Under the pieces are notes generated by a model. It saw only the letters and a program-made list of their open reading frames with translations, did not search any database and was not told where the DNA came from. From positions 780,958,772 to 781,022,771 of the forward strand of contig NC_053389.1 in the NCBI RefSeq assembly GCF_905171765.1: DNA of 64,000 nucleotides. The letters run 5' to 3'. A program made the translations under genes and the position numbers. The DNA is from Bufo bufo. Lineage: Eukaryota > Chordata > Amphibia > Anura > Bufonidae. Within the stretch, counting starts at the first letter, position 1, and each line of letters opens with the position of its first letter. This document shows, one piece after another, positions 12,190-21,747 of the stretch.

Positions 12190-13750
12190 CACTGCGTGCA
12201 GAATTATTAGGCAAATGAGTATTTTGACCACATCATCCTCTTTATGCATGTTGTCTTACTCCAAGCTGTATAGGCTCGAAAGCCTACTACCAATTAAGCA
12301 TATTAGGTGATGTGCATCTCTGTAATGAGAAGGGGTGTGGTCTAATGACATCAACACCCTATATTAGGTGTGCATAATTATTAGGCAACTTCCTTTCCTT
12401 TGGCAAAATGGGTCAAAAGAAGGACTTGACAGGCTCAGAAAAGTCAAAAATAGTGAGATATCTTGCAGAGGGATGCAGCACTCTTAAAATTGCAAAGCTT
12501 CTGAAGCGTGATCATCGAACAATCAAGCGTTTCATTCAAAATAGTCAACAGGGTCGCAAGAAGTGTGTGGAAAAACCAAGGCGCAAAATAACTGCCCATG
12601 AACTGAGAAAAGTCAAGCGTGCAGCTGCCAAGATGCCACTTGCCACCAGTTTGGCCATATTTCAGAGCTGCAACATCACTGGAGTGCGCAAAAGCACAAG
12701 GTGTGCAATACTCAGAGACATGGCCAAGGTAAGAAAGGCTGAAAGACGACCACCACTGAACAAGACACACAAGCTGAAACGTCAAGACTGGGCCAAGAAA
12801 TATCTCAAGACTTTTTTCTAAGGTTTTATGGACTGATGAAATGAGAGTGAGTCTTGATGGGCCAGATGGATGGGCCCGTGGCTGGATTGGTAAAGGGCAG
12901 AGAGCTCCAGTCCGACTCAGACGCCAGCAAGGTGGAGGTGGAGTACTGGTTTGGGCTGGTATCATCAAAGATGAGCTTGTGGGGCCTTTTCGGGTTGAGG
13001 ATGGAGTCAAGCTCAACTCCCAGTCCTACTGCCAGTTTCTGGAAGACACCTTCTTCAAGCAGTGGTACAGGAAGAAGTCTGCATCCTTCAAGAAAAACAT
13101 GATTTTCATGCAGGACAATGCTCCATCACACGCGTCCAAGTACTCCACAGCGTGGCTGGCAAGAAAGGGTATAAAAGAAGAAAATCTAATGACATGGCCT
13201 CCTTGTTCATCTGATCTGAACCCCATTGAGAACCTGTGGTCCATCATCAAATGTGAGATTTACAAGGAGGGAAAACAGTACATCTCTCTGAACAGTGTCT
13301 GGGAGGCTGTGGTTGCTGCTGCACGCAATGTTGATGGTGAACAGATCAAAACACTGACAGAATCCATGGATGGCAGGCTTTTGAGTGTCCTTGCAAAGAA
13401 AGGTGGCTATATTGGTCACTGATTTGTTTTTGTTTTGTTTTTGAATGTCAGAAATGTATATTTGTGAATGTTGAGATGTTATATTGGTTTCACTGGTAAA
13501 AATAAATAATTGAAATGGGTATATATTTGTTTTTTGTTAAGTTGCCTAATAATTATGCACAGTAATAGTCACCTGCACACACAGATATCCCCCTAAAATA
13601 GCTAAAACTAAAAACAAACTAAAAACTACTTCCAAAAATATTCAGCTTTGATATTAATGAGTTTTTTGGGTTCATTGAGAACATGGTTGTTGTTCAATAA
13701 TAAAATTAATCCTCAAAAATACAACTTGCCTAATAATTCTGCACTCCCTG
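12190..13750 (+). mobile_element. Tc1-like transposon, DD37E type
   Basis: The element is 1561 bp and is flanked by TA duplications (12188-12189, 13751-13752). Its ends match as inverted repeats: gtgcagaattattaggcaa at the left, its complement at the right after CTCCCTG. A second inner copy of the repeat lies at about 12370-12388 (gtgcataattattaggcaac) and at 13541-13560, so each end carries an outer and an inner site, an IR/DR arrangement as in Sleeping Beauty. It encodes a nearly complete transposase at 12408-13422. It is inserted in the hAT internal array. Confidence 0.93.
12408..13422 (+). pseudogene. Tc1-like transposase (DD37E), single frameshift
   Basis: A cut-and-paste transposase that binds the terminal repeats and moves the element into TA sites. 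The start MGQKKDLTGSEKSKI is followed by paired helix-turn-helix regions (first at residues about 8-45, basic RRK patch near residue 60). The catalytic domain carries Asp in LWTDEM (12829 region), Asp in MQDNAPSH and Glu in DLNPIENLW. Exactly 37 residues separate the second Asp from the Glu. The frame closes at 12821 and continues one frame away to 13422. The break is in a run of Ts at about 12811-12817 and is explained by one extra base. Otherwise no stop is seen. Total about 337 codons, normal for the family. Confidence 0.92.
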
Positions 13751-14275
13751 TATATGTGAGGTACGAGGTATAATAGATGCAGTGTGTACAGATATATAGT
13801 ATATACAGCGGTGTACTGATATCTGAGGTACGAGGTGTCAATACACTGCTGTATTTACTATATACCTGTACACACTGCATCTATTATACCTCGTACCTCA
13901 CATATTACACTACTGTACATATTGTATACCTGTATACACTGCATATATTATACCCCGTACCTCACATATTACACTACTGTACATATTGTATACCTGTATA
14001 CACTGCATATATTATACCCCGTACCTCACATATTACACTACTGTACATATTGTATACCTGTATACACTGCATATATTATACCCCGTACCTCACATATCAG
14101 TACACTGCTGTATATACTATATACCTGTACACACTGCATCTATTATACCCTGTACCTCACATATCAGAACACTAGGGAATATACTATATATCTGTACACA
14201 CTGCATATATTATACCGCGTACCTCACATAACTGTACACTGCTGTATATAATATACATCTGCATCTATTATACCT
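13751..14275. repeat. Tandem array, right arm of the inverted pair
   Basis: After about 13840 the units read tatacctcgtacctcacata and acactactgtacatattgta, the reverse complement of the 11740-12189 array. Three near-identical 66-bp units lie at about 13898-14095. The frames open here are Tyr/Leu/Ile/His-rich artefacts. Confidence 0.8.
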
Positions 14276-14620
14276 CTTTTGTGTGCCAGGGCTGTTTTGT
14301 AATCCCATTCCGGCCCTGATGGCATAAATTATAAAACGCAGCAGCTAGAATAGTTCATGGAACAAAGGGAGGGGCTATAAAAGGGGAATGGGGGCCCAAT
14401 TTAGATTCCTGCTATGGGGCCCAGTGATTTTTATGTACGCCCCTGGCTGCAGGCACTAGGCCGGCAGCCTATCAGAGGCCGGCGCAATGACGTCATCGTG
14501 CCGCCTGAGCCTTACATTACAGCGTGGGACACAGGAAGAGGCTGCATCGCTGAGACTGAGGTAAGTATAAGTGTTTTTTTTTTTGTTTTTTTTACAATAG
14601 TGTTACTGGCACTTTGGGGG
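14276..14620. other. hAT internal non-coding stretch
   Basis: No gene. It holds one perfect CRE-type octamer TGACGTCA at about 14489 and a T-rich run at 14572-14592. Confidence 0.5.
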
Positions 14621-15250
14621 GGCTTATTACAATACTGGCACATGATGATGGGGGGACTTTATACTGGCACATGATGATGGGGGGACTTAATACTGGCACA
14701 TGATGGGGGGGACTTAATACTGGCACATGATGGGGGGACTTAATACTGGCACATGATGATGGGGGGGACTTAATACTGGCACATGATGATGGGGGGACTT
14801 AATACTGGCACATGATGGGGGGGACTTAATACTGGCACATGATGGGGGGACTTAATACTGGCACATGATGATGGGGGGGACTTAATACTGGCACATGATG
14901 ATGGGGGGACTTAATACTGGCACATGATGATGGGGGGGACTTAATACTGGCACATGATGATGGGGGGACTTAATACTGGAACATGGGGGGGCTTAATACT
15001 GGCACGTGATGGGGGCTTATTACTGGCACGTGATGGGGGGCTTATTACTGGCACGTGATGATGGGGGGACTTAATACTGGCACATGATGATGGGGGGACT
15101 TAATACTGGAACATGGGGAGCTTATTACTGGCACGTGATGGGGGGCTTATTACTGGCACGTGATGGGGGCTCTTGTTACTGGCACGTGATGGGGGCTTAT
15201 TACTGGCACATTGGGGGGCTCTTGTTACTGGCACGTTATTGAGGGCACTT
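14620..15250. repeat. G-rich minisatellite, 25-31 bp unit
   Basis: The unit is ggcacatgatgatgggggga plus cttaatact, with one or two GAT copies and 5-7 Gs. About 20 copies occur to 15250, and decayed units (actggcacattatggggg) continue to about 15700. Runs of six or seven Gs per unit make the + strand a candidate for quadruplex formation. Confidence 0.9.
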
Positions 15251-16270
15251 ATTACTGGCATATTATTGGTGGGCACTATAGGGGCATCTACTGAGGCCAC
15301 AAAGAAGGGGTGTTTTATATGGGGGGCTCTGTACAGTAGCATTTTATACTGGGACACATTATGGTGGGTACTATGGAGAAGGGGAGAGAGGAGTACTATG
15401 GAGTCATCTATGGGGGGCACTAAGAAGGGGTATTTTATACTTGCAAATTATGGGGGACACTGAGGGCATCTACTGGGGCACGATATATGGGGCATTTTAT
15501 ACTGGTACATTATGGGGGGCACTAGCAGGAAGGGGGGAGAGGAGCACTATGGAGGCATTTACTGGTGCACTATATAGGAGTATTTTATACTGGCACATTA
15601 TGGGGGACATTAGCTCAACTGGGGGCATAAGGGGGTATGTTTTGCACATTATAAGGAGAATTATTTCTACTGGGGGGCATTATGGTGGGTGTTATTACTC
15701 CCCCATGGTATGACCCCCTAGTAGCAGCACCAGCCTCTCCCTGCTCTGCTATCCCTCTGCCCCTTCTCCAAATCCTTATTATGAAATCTTTCTCATTAGG
15801 ATAAAACACAACATCAGCTCCGCCGAGCCCCCGACCAAAGTGTGGAAGTGGTGTCCGAGATCCCCAAGGGCCAAGTCAAGTAACTGTAAGTGTTCATGTG
15901 AAATATGTTTATTTTATATATGTACACTCCTGTGAGAGGCGGGGAGGGAGATCTGTGGATGACACTGTTATAGGGAGGGAGAAATGGGGATGACACTGTC
16001 ATGGGGTGGATCTGTGGATGACACATAGCATAAGATGCTATATACGGTATGTGGCATCCACAGATCCCCCCCATAGCAGTGTCATCCACAGATCCCCCTC
16101 TCTATAAAAGTGTCATCCACAGACAGCTGGACTTTTCTTCCCTGTTGCGGTTTTAGGTATTGGGTAAAGTATCGCAGCATTTCTAAGCGTACTTGTGTAA
16201 ATCTATCGTTGTTATAGCTGCCCCCCCTACTTTTGTCCTGGCCCCCAGTGTGCCCCCCCAAAATTTGAAA
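15251..16270. other. hAT internal non-coding stretch
   Basis: Decayed copies of the G-rich unit run to about 15700. Then a short inverted block around 16010-16120 repeats ggatgacactgt and its complement. No coding capacity recognised. Confidence 0.55.
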
Positions 16271-16578
16271 GCTAGAGACGCCACTGCAAGGATATGCACC
16301 CTCAAAACGGCTGTTCCAGGACTGCATACATCAGACAAGATGTGCACTGGACTGCGCTGTCAATAATGGAACACATAGTAAATGGGGATTACACAACGAA
16401 AGTGAAAAATACAATATAGTGCAGTGATAAGATTCTAACTAACTGTAGTCCCCTCCTAAAGTCCCTGAATCTCAAGTCACAAACTTAATACAAACACACA
16501 CTTGAACTCAAACACGCGTTATTTGCCTGCTTGTATAAATGCAGCTCTCAAACCAGCCTGCTATTTTTCTTCTGGAGT

Positions 16579-16653
16579 CTATCTATCTATTATCTATCTA
16601 TCTTCTATCTCATATCTATCTATTATCTATCTATTATCTATCTATCTATCTAT

Positions 16654-16691
<38 letters not shown>

Positions 16692-17050
16692 TATCTATCT
16701 ATCTATTATCTATCTATTATCTATCTATTATCTATCTATCTATTATCTATCTATCTATTATCTATCTATTATCTATCTATTATCTATCTATCTATTATCT
16801 ATCTATTATCTATCTATCTATTATCTATCTCATATCTATCTATCTATCTATCTATTATATCTATCTATTATCTATCTATTATCTATCTATCTATTATCTA
16901 TCTATTATCTATCTATTATCTATCTATCTATTATCTATCTATTATCTATCTATTATCTATCTATCTATTATCTATCTATCTATTATCTATCTCATATCTA
17001 TCTATCTATTATCTATCTATCTATTATCTATCTATCTATTATCTATCTCA

Positions 17051-17109
<59 letters not shown>
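16579..17109. repeat. TATC tetranucleotide microsatellite
   Basis: (TATC)n on the + strand with the same tattatc and catatc interruptions as the array at 3793-4335. It begins where the LINE 5' region ends. Open frames of about 200 codons in all three frames are artefacts. Confidence 0.97.
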
Positions 17110-17257
17110 ATGATAACAATTCTTTCTCTAAGTGCTTTGTAATGACCGGTTTTTCCTGATTTGAGCGCTCATACTTCATGCCTCCAGTGACACACGCACT
17201 GGTTCACATTCAGCAGGAGGAATGTTACCCGCGCTATGTGAATTATGACGATAAGGC
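17110..17257. other. Short unassigned stretch
   Basis: No gene or repeat recognised. Confidence 0.4.
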
Positions 17258-17668
17258 TAATTTTACACTCGCATTTTGTGCGGATACGTCATAGACGGAT
17301 CCGTTCAGATAATACAACCATCTGCATCTGTTCAGAACTGATCCGTTTGTATTATCTGTAACATAGCTAAGACAAATCCGTCTTGAACGGATCCGTTTTC
17401 TATTGTGCCAGATTGTGTCAGTGAAAACGGATCCGTCCCCATTGACTTACATTGTGTGTCAGGACGGATCCGTTTGGCTCAGTTTCTTCAGACGGACACC
17501 AAGCAGCGTTTTGGTGTCCGCCTCCAGAGCGGAATGGAGACTGAACTGATGCAAACTGATGGATTCTGAGCGGATCCTTTTCCATTCAGAATGCATACTG
17601 ATCCGTTTTGGACCGCTTGGGAGAGCCCTGAACGGATCTTACAAACGGAAAGCCAAAACGCGAGTGTG
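17258..17668. mobile_element. MITE with cggatccg-rich interior
   Basis: The ends read ttttacactcgcattttg at about 17261 and the inverted ccaaaacgcgagtgtgaaag ending near 17673. The interior repeats acggatccgt and its variants at least eight times. It has no coding capacity. Similar ggatccg-rich copies occur at 39840-40020 and 41345-42080. Confidence 0.7.
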
Positions 17669-17679
17669 AAAGTAGACTA

Positions 17680-18210
17680 CTCCACTAATGTTTCCATACA
17701 TGATCAGTAATGTGAGATCTGTTGCCGCCATACTAATTACTATTTACTATAGTTATATAGTGTCAGCATATGCCGTAGCGCTGTACGGAGACTGTCACTA
17801 TTCACATCCCCGGTGGTGCTCAGTTTCCTTCCTATCTCTGACACAACTCAAGGCCGAGTTTCCTAGTCGAAGCTCTTATAACATGGGCCGATCATGACAC
17901 CAATGATCGGGGATGGATGACCATATGAACATTGGTTCCCGATGGTTGCCTGCTCTATCGGCCCCTAAATCATCGTAGGTCCAAAGTCATCCATTGCAGC
18001 CATGTGGCCACATGATACATGTCCGGGAGCTGTGTGAGGACATGAGGCACGCTGTCAGGAGATGGTATCATATAACCGCCATGAATGGAGCATTTATACA
18101 CAGCACCTGTGAAAGCTTGTATTATTAATATGTGGCATCACAAAAAGCGGATCTCCAAACAGGTGCGCCATTAAAATTGTTAAAAAGCTAGTAAGATATT
18201 TTACACTGTA
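17680..18210. other. Unassigned stretch
   Basis: No gene supported. A 69-codon open frame at 17688-17897 has no recognisable family. Confidence 0.4.
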
Positions 18211-18218
18211 CTGGCTTT

Positions 18219-18440
18219 GGCCGCGTTCACATATGCGCATACCCAGGTCCCACCGTGCACTGCCGGATCCCCATTCACTGTAATGGGATCTGGACGCTTT
18301 GCGGCATATATGGCGGCTTTCAGATGGACAAAATATGCTGTGTTAAAAAATTGCTCTGGCCGAAAGTCGGCATATATGGCGGATACAGTGACCGGATCAG
18401 AGTGCTCGGATCAGATCACAAGGCAGATGTGAACCTGGCC
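18219..18440. mobile_element. Small MITE with GGCC..GTTCACAT ends
   Basis: The left end ggccgcgttcacatatgcg matches the complement of the right end (ggcagatgtgaacctggcc). The element is about 222 bp with no coding frame. Confidence 0.65.
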
Positions 18441-18469
18441 TGTTTATAAATGACATCAGAGAGTCCAGA

Positions 18470-19130
18470 CCTACGAAATACAGATCCCCGCCCAAACCCC
18501 CTAAACAAACCCAGATTCAGACCCCCTAAATAAATACAGACCGGGCAAGACTCCTAAACGACTACAGATCCAAGACCCCCTAAATACAGGAACCCCAAAC
18601 AAACCCAGACTCAGACCGCCTAAATAAATACAGACTGGGCAAGACCCCTAAACGACTACAGATCCAAGACCCCCTAAATACAGGAACCCCAAACAAACCC
18701 AGACTCAGACCGCCTAAATAAATACAGACTGGGCAAGACCCCTAAACGACTACAGATCCAAGACCCCCTAAATACAGGAACCCCAAACAAACCCAGACTC
18801 AGACCGCCTAAATAAATACAGACTGGGCAAGACCCCTAAACGACTACAGATCCCAGACCCCCTAAATATAGGACCCCCAAACAAACCCAGACCCCCTAAA
18901 TAAATACAGACCAGGCAAGACCCCTAAACGACTACAGATCCCCGACCAAACCCCCTAAATACAAGACCCCCCAAACAAATACAGACCCAGACGCCCAAAA
19001 TAAATACACAACGGGCAAGACCCCTAAACTACAGATCCCAGACCCCCTAAATACAGAACCCCCCAAATAAATCCAAACTCAGACCCCCTGAACAAATACA
19101 CACTGGGTAAGACCCCCTAAACTACAGAAC
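18470..19130. repeat. 94-bp tandem array
   Basis: The segment cctaaacgactacagatcc recurs at 18553, 18647, 18741 and 18835, exactly 94 bp apart. Decayed units extend on both sides to about 19130. Each unit is itself made of smaller cccctaaa(taaata)cagac modules. Confidence 0.88.
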
Positions 19131-19278
19131 CCCTAATGTATTCACATGACTGTATATATTTTGCGGTCTGCAAAACGTGGGTGAGTAAAAAAATACAGCT
19201 GATGTCCGGGTTGCATCGTTTTTTGTTTTTGCGGACCCGTTGTAACCATGCCTATTCTTGTCTGCAGAGCGGACACGT

Positions 19279-19502
19279 ATGGGCTCAAGCACATGGCCGT
19301 TATTTTTGTCAGCATTTTTTGCGGGTCGGATGAGGACCCATTCACTTCAATGTGGCCGCAAAATACCTGTTGCGCGGCACCGCAAAAAAATACATGTCCT
19401 ATTCTTGTCCGTATTACAGAAAAGGATAGGACGTTCGGTTCCGCATTTTGCGGATCTGAAATTTGCATACCGCATAAACGGCTACGGCCATGTGCATGAG
19501 CC
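19279..19502. mobile_element. MITE with GGCTCA(A/T)GCACATGGCCGT ends
   Basis: The terminal sequence at 19279 and the complement of ggccatgtgcatgagcc ending at 19502 match over about 20 bp. The interior is rich in ttttgcgg and its complement. A related, less complete copy ends near 22877 (gtcgtgtgcatgaggcct). Confidence 0.65.
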
Positions 19503-20470
19503 CTAGAGGACATGTTCTATCTTTTTTTGCGGGGCCACGGAATGGACATACGGATGCGGACGGCACATGGTGTGCTGTCTGCATTTTTTGCGGCTCCATT
19601 GAAATGAATGGGTCCGCATCCAATCCGCAAAAAATGTGGATCGGATGTGGACCAAAAATACATCATAGGATGGGGCCTAAACAAATACAGACCCCCTAAA
19701 TAAATACACACCCTGGGAAGACCCCCCCCCCCCCCCCTAACAAATACAGGTCCACAGACCCTCTAAGAAATAACCCAGACGTTGCAGATGATCGCCTCTG
19801 AGACAGCGCGTCAATCGGTGCTCGTCATCGTTGGCATGCGTGAGTACAAAACATTTGCTTTGTGATGAAGCGCATTTTTGTAAGTAGTGGGTGCAATGAC
19901 AAGGAGCGGCGATTGTGCCCCCCCCCCCCCCCCCCCGTCATTGTACCCCTCAGATGCTGCGTTCATAGCGGCATCTGACGTTGATATTATAGTGTAACCT
20001 TAAAAAAAATGTATAAAATCATCTAGCGCGAAATCTTGTGCGGCCCATGATGACGTCATACATCACTGCTCACGGGATTTCTGTGATGTCGTCAATCAAG
20101 ATGGCGGCAGCCGGCTCTTCTCGCTCAAACAGATGAGGGAAGTAGGATTTCTTTTATTTTTTTTACCACCATTCAGGGAAATTCGATTCGCTACCACAAA
20201 GCACGAGGAAATTCGGCTTCGTGGCAAATCGAATTTTCCCTGAAATTCGGATTGAATTCCACTTCGTGGAGTTCAAGTCGCTCAACGCTAGTCATGGGTA
20301 GGAAGGTTGGTCCACAATGGGTTGTCAGTACACCCCCCTGTTATGCGCTGACAGATGATCGTTTTCACTAACTAGGCAGGAAAGCTGCAATTAAGCGTCA
20401 GCCATCCTGTCACCCAGCTTTCCCAGAAGCAGACAACACAATGTGGAGCCTCATTTCAGTGAGAAGCAAC
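19503..20470. other. Unassigned stretch with C-runs
   Basis: No gene. Homopolymer C runs lie at 19720-19737 and 19918-19936. A perfect TGACGTCA octamer lies at 20051-20058, and an AAGATGGCGGC match to the YY1-type motif lies near 20099. A further MITE-like piece (gcgggtccgcaa/aatgaatgggtccgc) lies at about 19515-19675. Confidence 0.45.
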
Positions 20471-20474
20471 CTGA

Positions 20475-20566
20475 TTGCCCGTAGCAACCAATCAGAATGC
20501 AGCTTCCATTTTTACAGCGCAGTTTAGAGGATAAGAGCCGTCTTCTGATTGGTTGCCACGGGCAAC
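20475..20566. promoter_or_regulatory. Small palindrome with two opposed CCAAT boxes
   Basis: The left arm ttgcccgtagcaaccaatca at 20475 pairs with the right arm tgattggttgccacgggcaa ending at 20566. Each arm holds a CCAAT box (NF-Y type, ACCAATCAG). It lies just upstream of the GC-rich candidate first exon of LPAR2. It may be only a small foldback repeat, so promoter use is inference. Confidence 0.45.
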
Positions 20567-20814
20567 AAGGCTGTGAGTGATCCGGGGGTCAGAGAGGTTC
20601 GCGGAGCAGGAATGCGGTCCCCTGTGGTAATGGCCGCAGCCGGAGCTGGCACATCCTGGGGGAGGGCGGCGGCGATAATAGCATTTACACTGCCTGCCCC
20701 CCCCGCAGCCCTCATTGTAAGAGCGCCCCCCCCCCCCCCCCCTCCACTCTATGTGCAACAGGCAGTGTGCTCCGCTGTACTGTACGTGTGGACTAGTGCT
20801 GAGCCCGGGACCGC

Positions 20815-21050
20815 ACAGCGCCGAGGAGCACAGCACAGCGACGGTACCGGGGAGCAGAGCACACCGACGGTACCGGGGAGCAGAGCACCGGGGAGCAGAG
20901 CACCGGGGAGCAGAGCACACCGACGGTACCGGGGAGCAGAGTACCGGGGAGCAGAGTACTGGGGAGCAGAGTACCGGGGAGCAGAGTACTAAGGAGCAGA
21001 GTACTACAGCCGAGCACACCTACGGTACCGGGGAGCAGAGCACCGAACCT
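20815..21050. repeat. 15-16-bp minisatellite in the candidate first exon
   Basis: Repeats of accggggagcagagc/t, with insertions of acaccgacggt, span about 20825-21050 in roughly 12 units. If the exon call is right this array would be transcribed in the LPAR2 5' UTR. Confidence 0.85.
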
Positions 21051-21075
21051 AGGACTATACACAGTGGAGCTCACA

Positions 21076-21082
21076 ATGTTCG
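21076..21082 (+). CDS. LPAR2: Candidate upstream coding start of LPAR2 (ATG TTC G)
   Basis: ATG at 21076 has A at -3. The two and one-third codons before the donor at 21083 join to the exon beginning at 38910 without a frame change. Splicing would add nine residues (MFGFNDPLK) before the Met at 38930 used here as the main start. Human LPA2 also has a few residues before its conserved QCYYNE-type segment, so a short extension is plausible. This rests on one donor and acceptor match, and the true first exon may lie elsewhere. Confidence 0.35.
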
Positions 21083-21162
21083 GTAAGTACCTGTCTATCA
21101 AATCAAATCAATCTTTATTGGCAGGTCTAAAATTCTACATTAGTATTACCAAAGCATGTGGG

Positions 21163-21191
21163 AAATATCTATCTATTATCTATCTATCTAT

Positions 21192-21228
<37 letters not shown>

Positions 21229-21302
21229 ATATCTATCTATTATCTATTTATTATCTATATATTATCTATTATCTATCTATTATCTATTATCTATCTATCT
21301 AT

Positions 21303-21339
<37 letters not shown>

Positions 21340-21380
21340 ATATCTATCTATTATCTATTTATTATCTATATATTATCTAT

Positions 21381-21433
<53 letters not shown>

Positions 21434-21525
21434 TATCTATCTATTATCTATCTATTATCTATATCTATTATCTATCTATTATCTATCTATCTATCTATTA
21501 TCTATCTATTATCTATCTATCTATT

Positions 21526-21574
<49 letters not shown>

Positions 21575-21629
21575 TATCTATATCTATTATCTATCTATCT
21601 ATTATCTATCTATCTATTATCTATCTATT

Positions 21630-21690
<61 letters not shown>

Positions 21691-21747
21691 TATCTATCTA
21701 TCTATTATCTATCTATCTATTATCTATCTATTATCTATTATCTATCT
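21163..21747. repeat. TATC microsatellite in the putative first intron
   Basis: (TATC)n with tattatc, tatatc and tctaat variants. An internal block (atctatttattatctatata) near 21245 is repeated near 21353, which indicates a local duplication of about 108 bp. Confidence 0.96.

Larger units (their letters stand above)
10871..16286. mobile_element. Non-autonomous hAT transposon, 5.4 kb, with nested elements
   Basis: The ends are CAGTGGCGTC at 10871 and the inverted GACGCCACTG ending at 16286. The element is flanked by an exact 8-bp duplication, caaggata, at 10863-10870 and 16287-16294. An 8-bp duplication with CAGTGGCG ends is the hAT signature. No hAT transposase frame is visible. The interior is palindromic blocks, inverted minisatellite arms, a Tc1-like element and a G-rich array. 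It sits inside LINE ORF1, so it is younger than the LINE, and the Tc1 element inside it is younger still. Confidence 0.88.
4346..16560 (-). mobile_element. CR1/L2-group LINE retrotransposon, interrupted by nested insertions
   Basis: Reading on the minus strand from about 16560 to 4346, the pieces come in the order expected for a LINE. They are a Cys-rich N-terminal region and SGNH-esterase-like ORF1, then an apurinic-type endonuclease, then a reverse transcriptase and a 3' UTR. The ORF1 esterase domain is a feature of CR1/L2-type elements. Three later insertions split it (5491-8095, 8744-8825, 10871-16286). Subtracting them leaves roughly 4.1 kb of LINE sequence. Several frameshifts and stops show it is dead. 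The 3' end near 4346 ends in ttactatg followed by the tetranucleotide array. The 5' limit near 16560 is set only by the start of the second TATC array. Confidence 0.85.
20560..21082 (+). promoter_or_regulatory. LPAR2: Candidate LPAR2 promoter / CpG-rich first exon
   Basis: This is a local GC- and CpG-rich region in an AT-richer neighbourhood, ending at a strong donor (CG|GTAAGT, cut after 21082). No TATA box is obvious. It lies upstream of and on the same strand as the receptor exons. A transcription start cannot be placed by eye. A short minisatellite occupies its 3' part. Noncoding first exons are usual in vertebrate LPA receptor genes, which fits. Transcript evidence would be needed. Confidence 0.45.
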
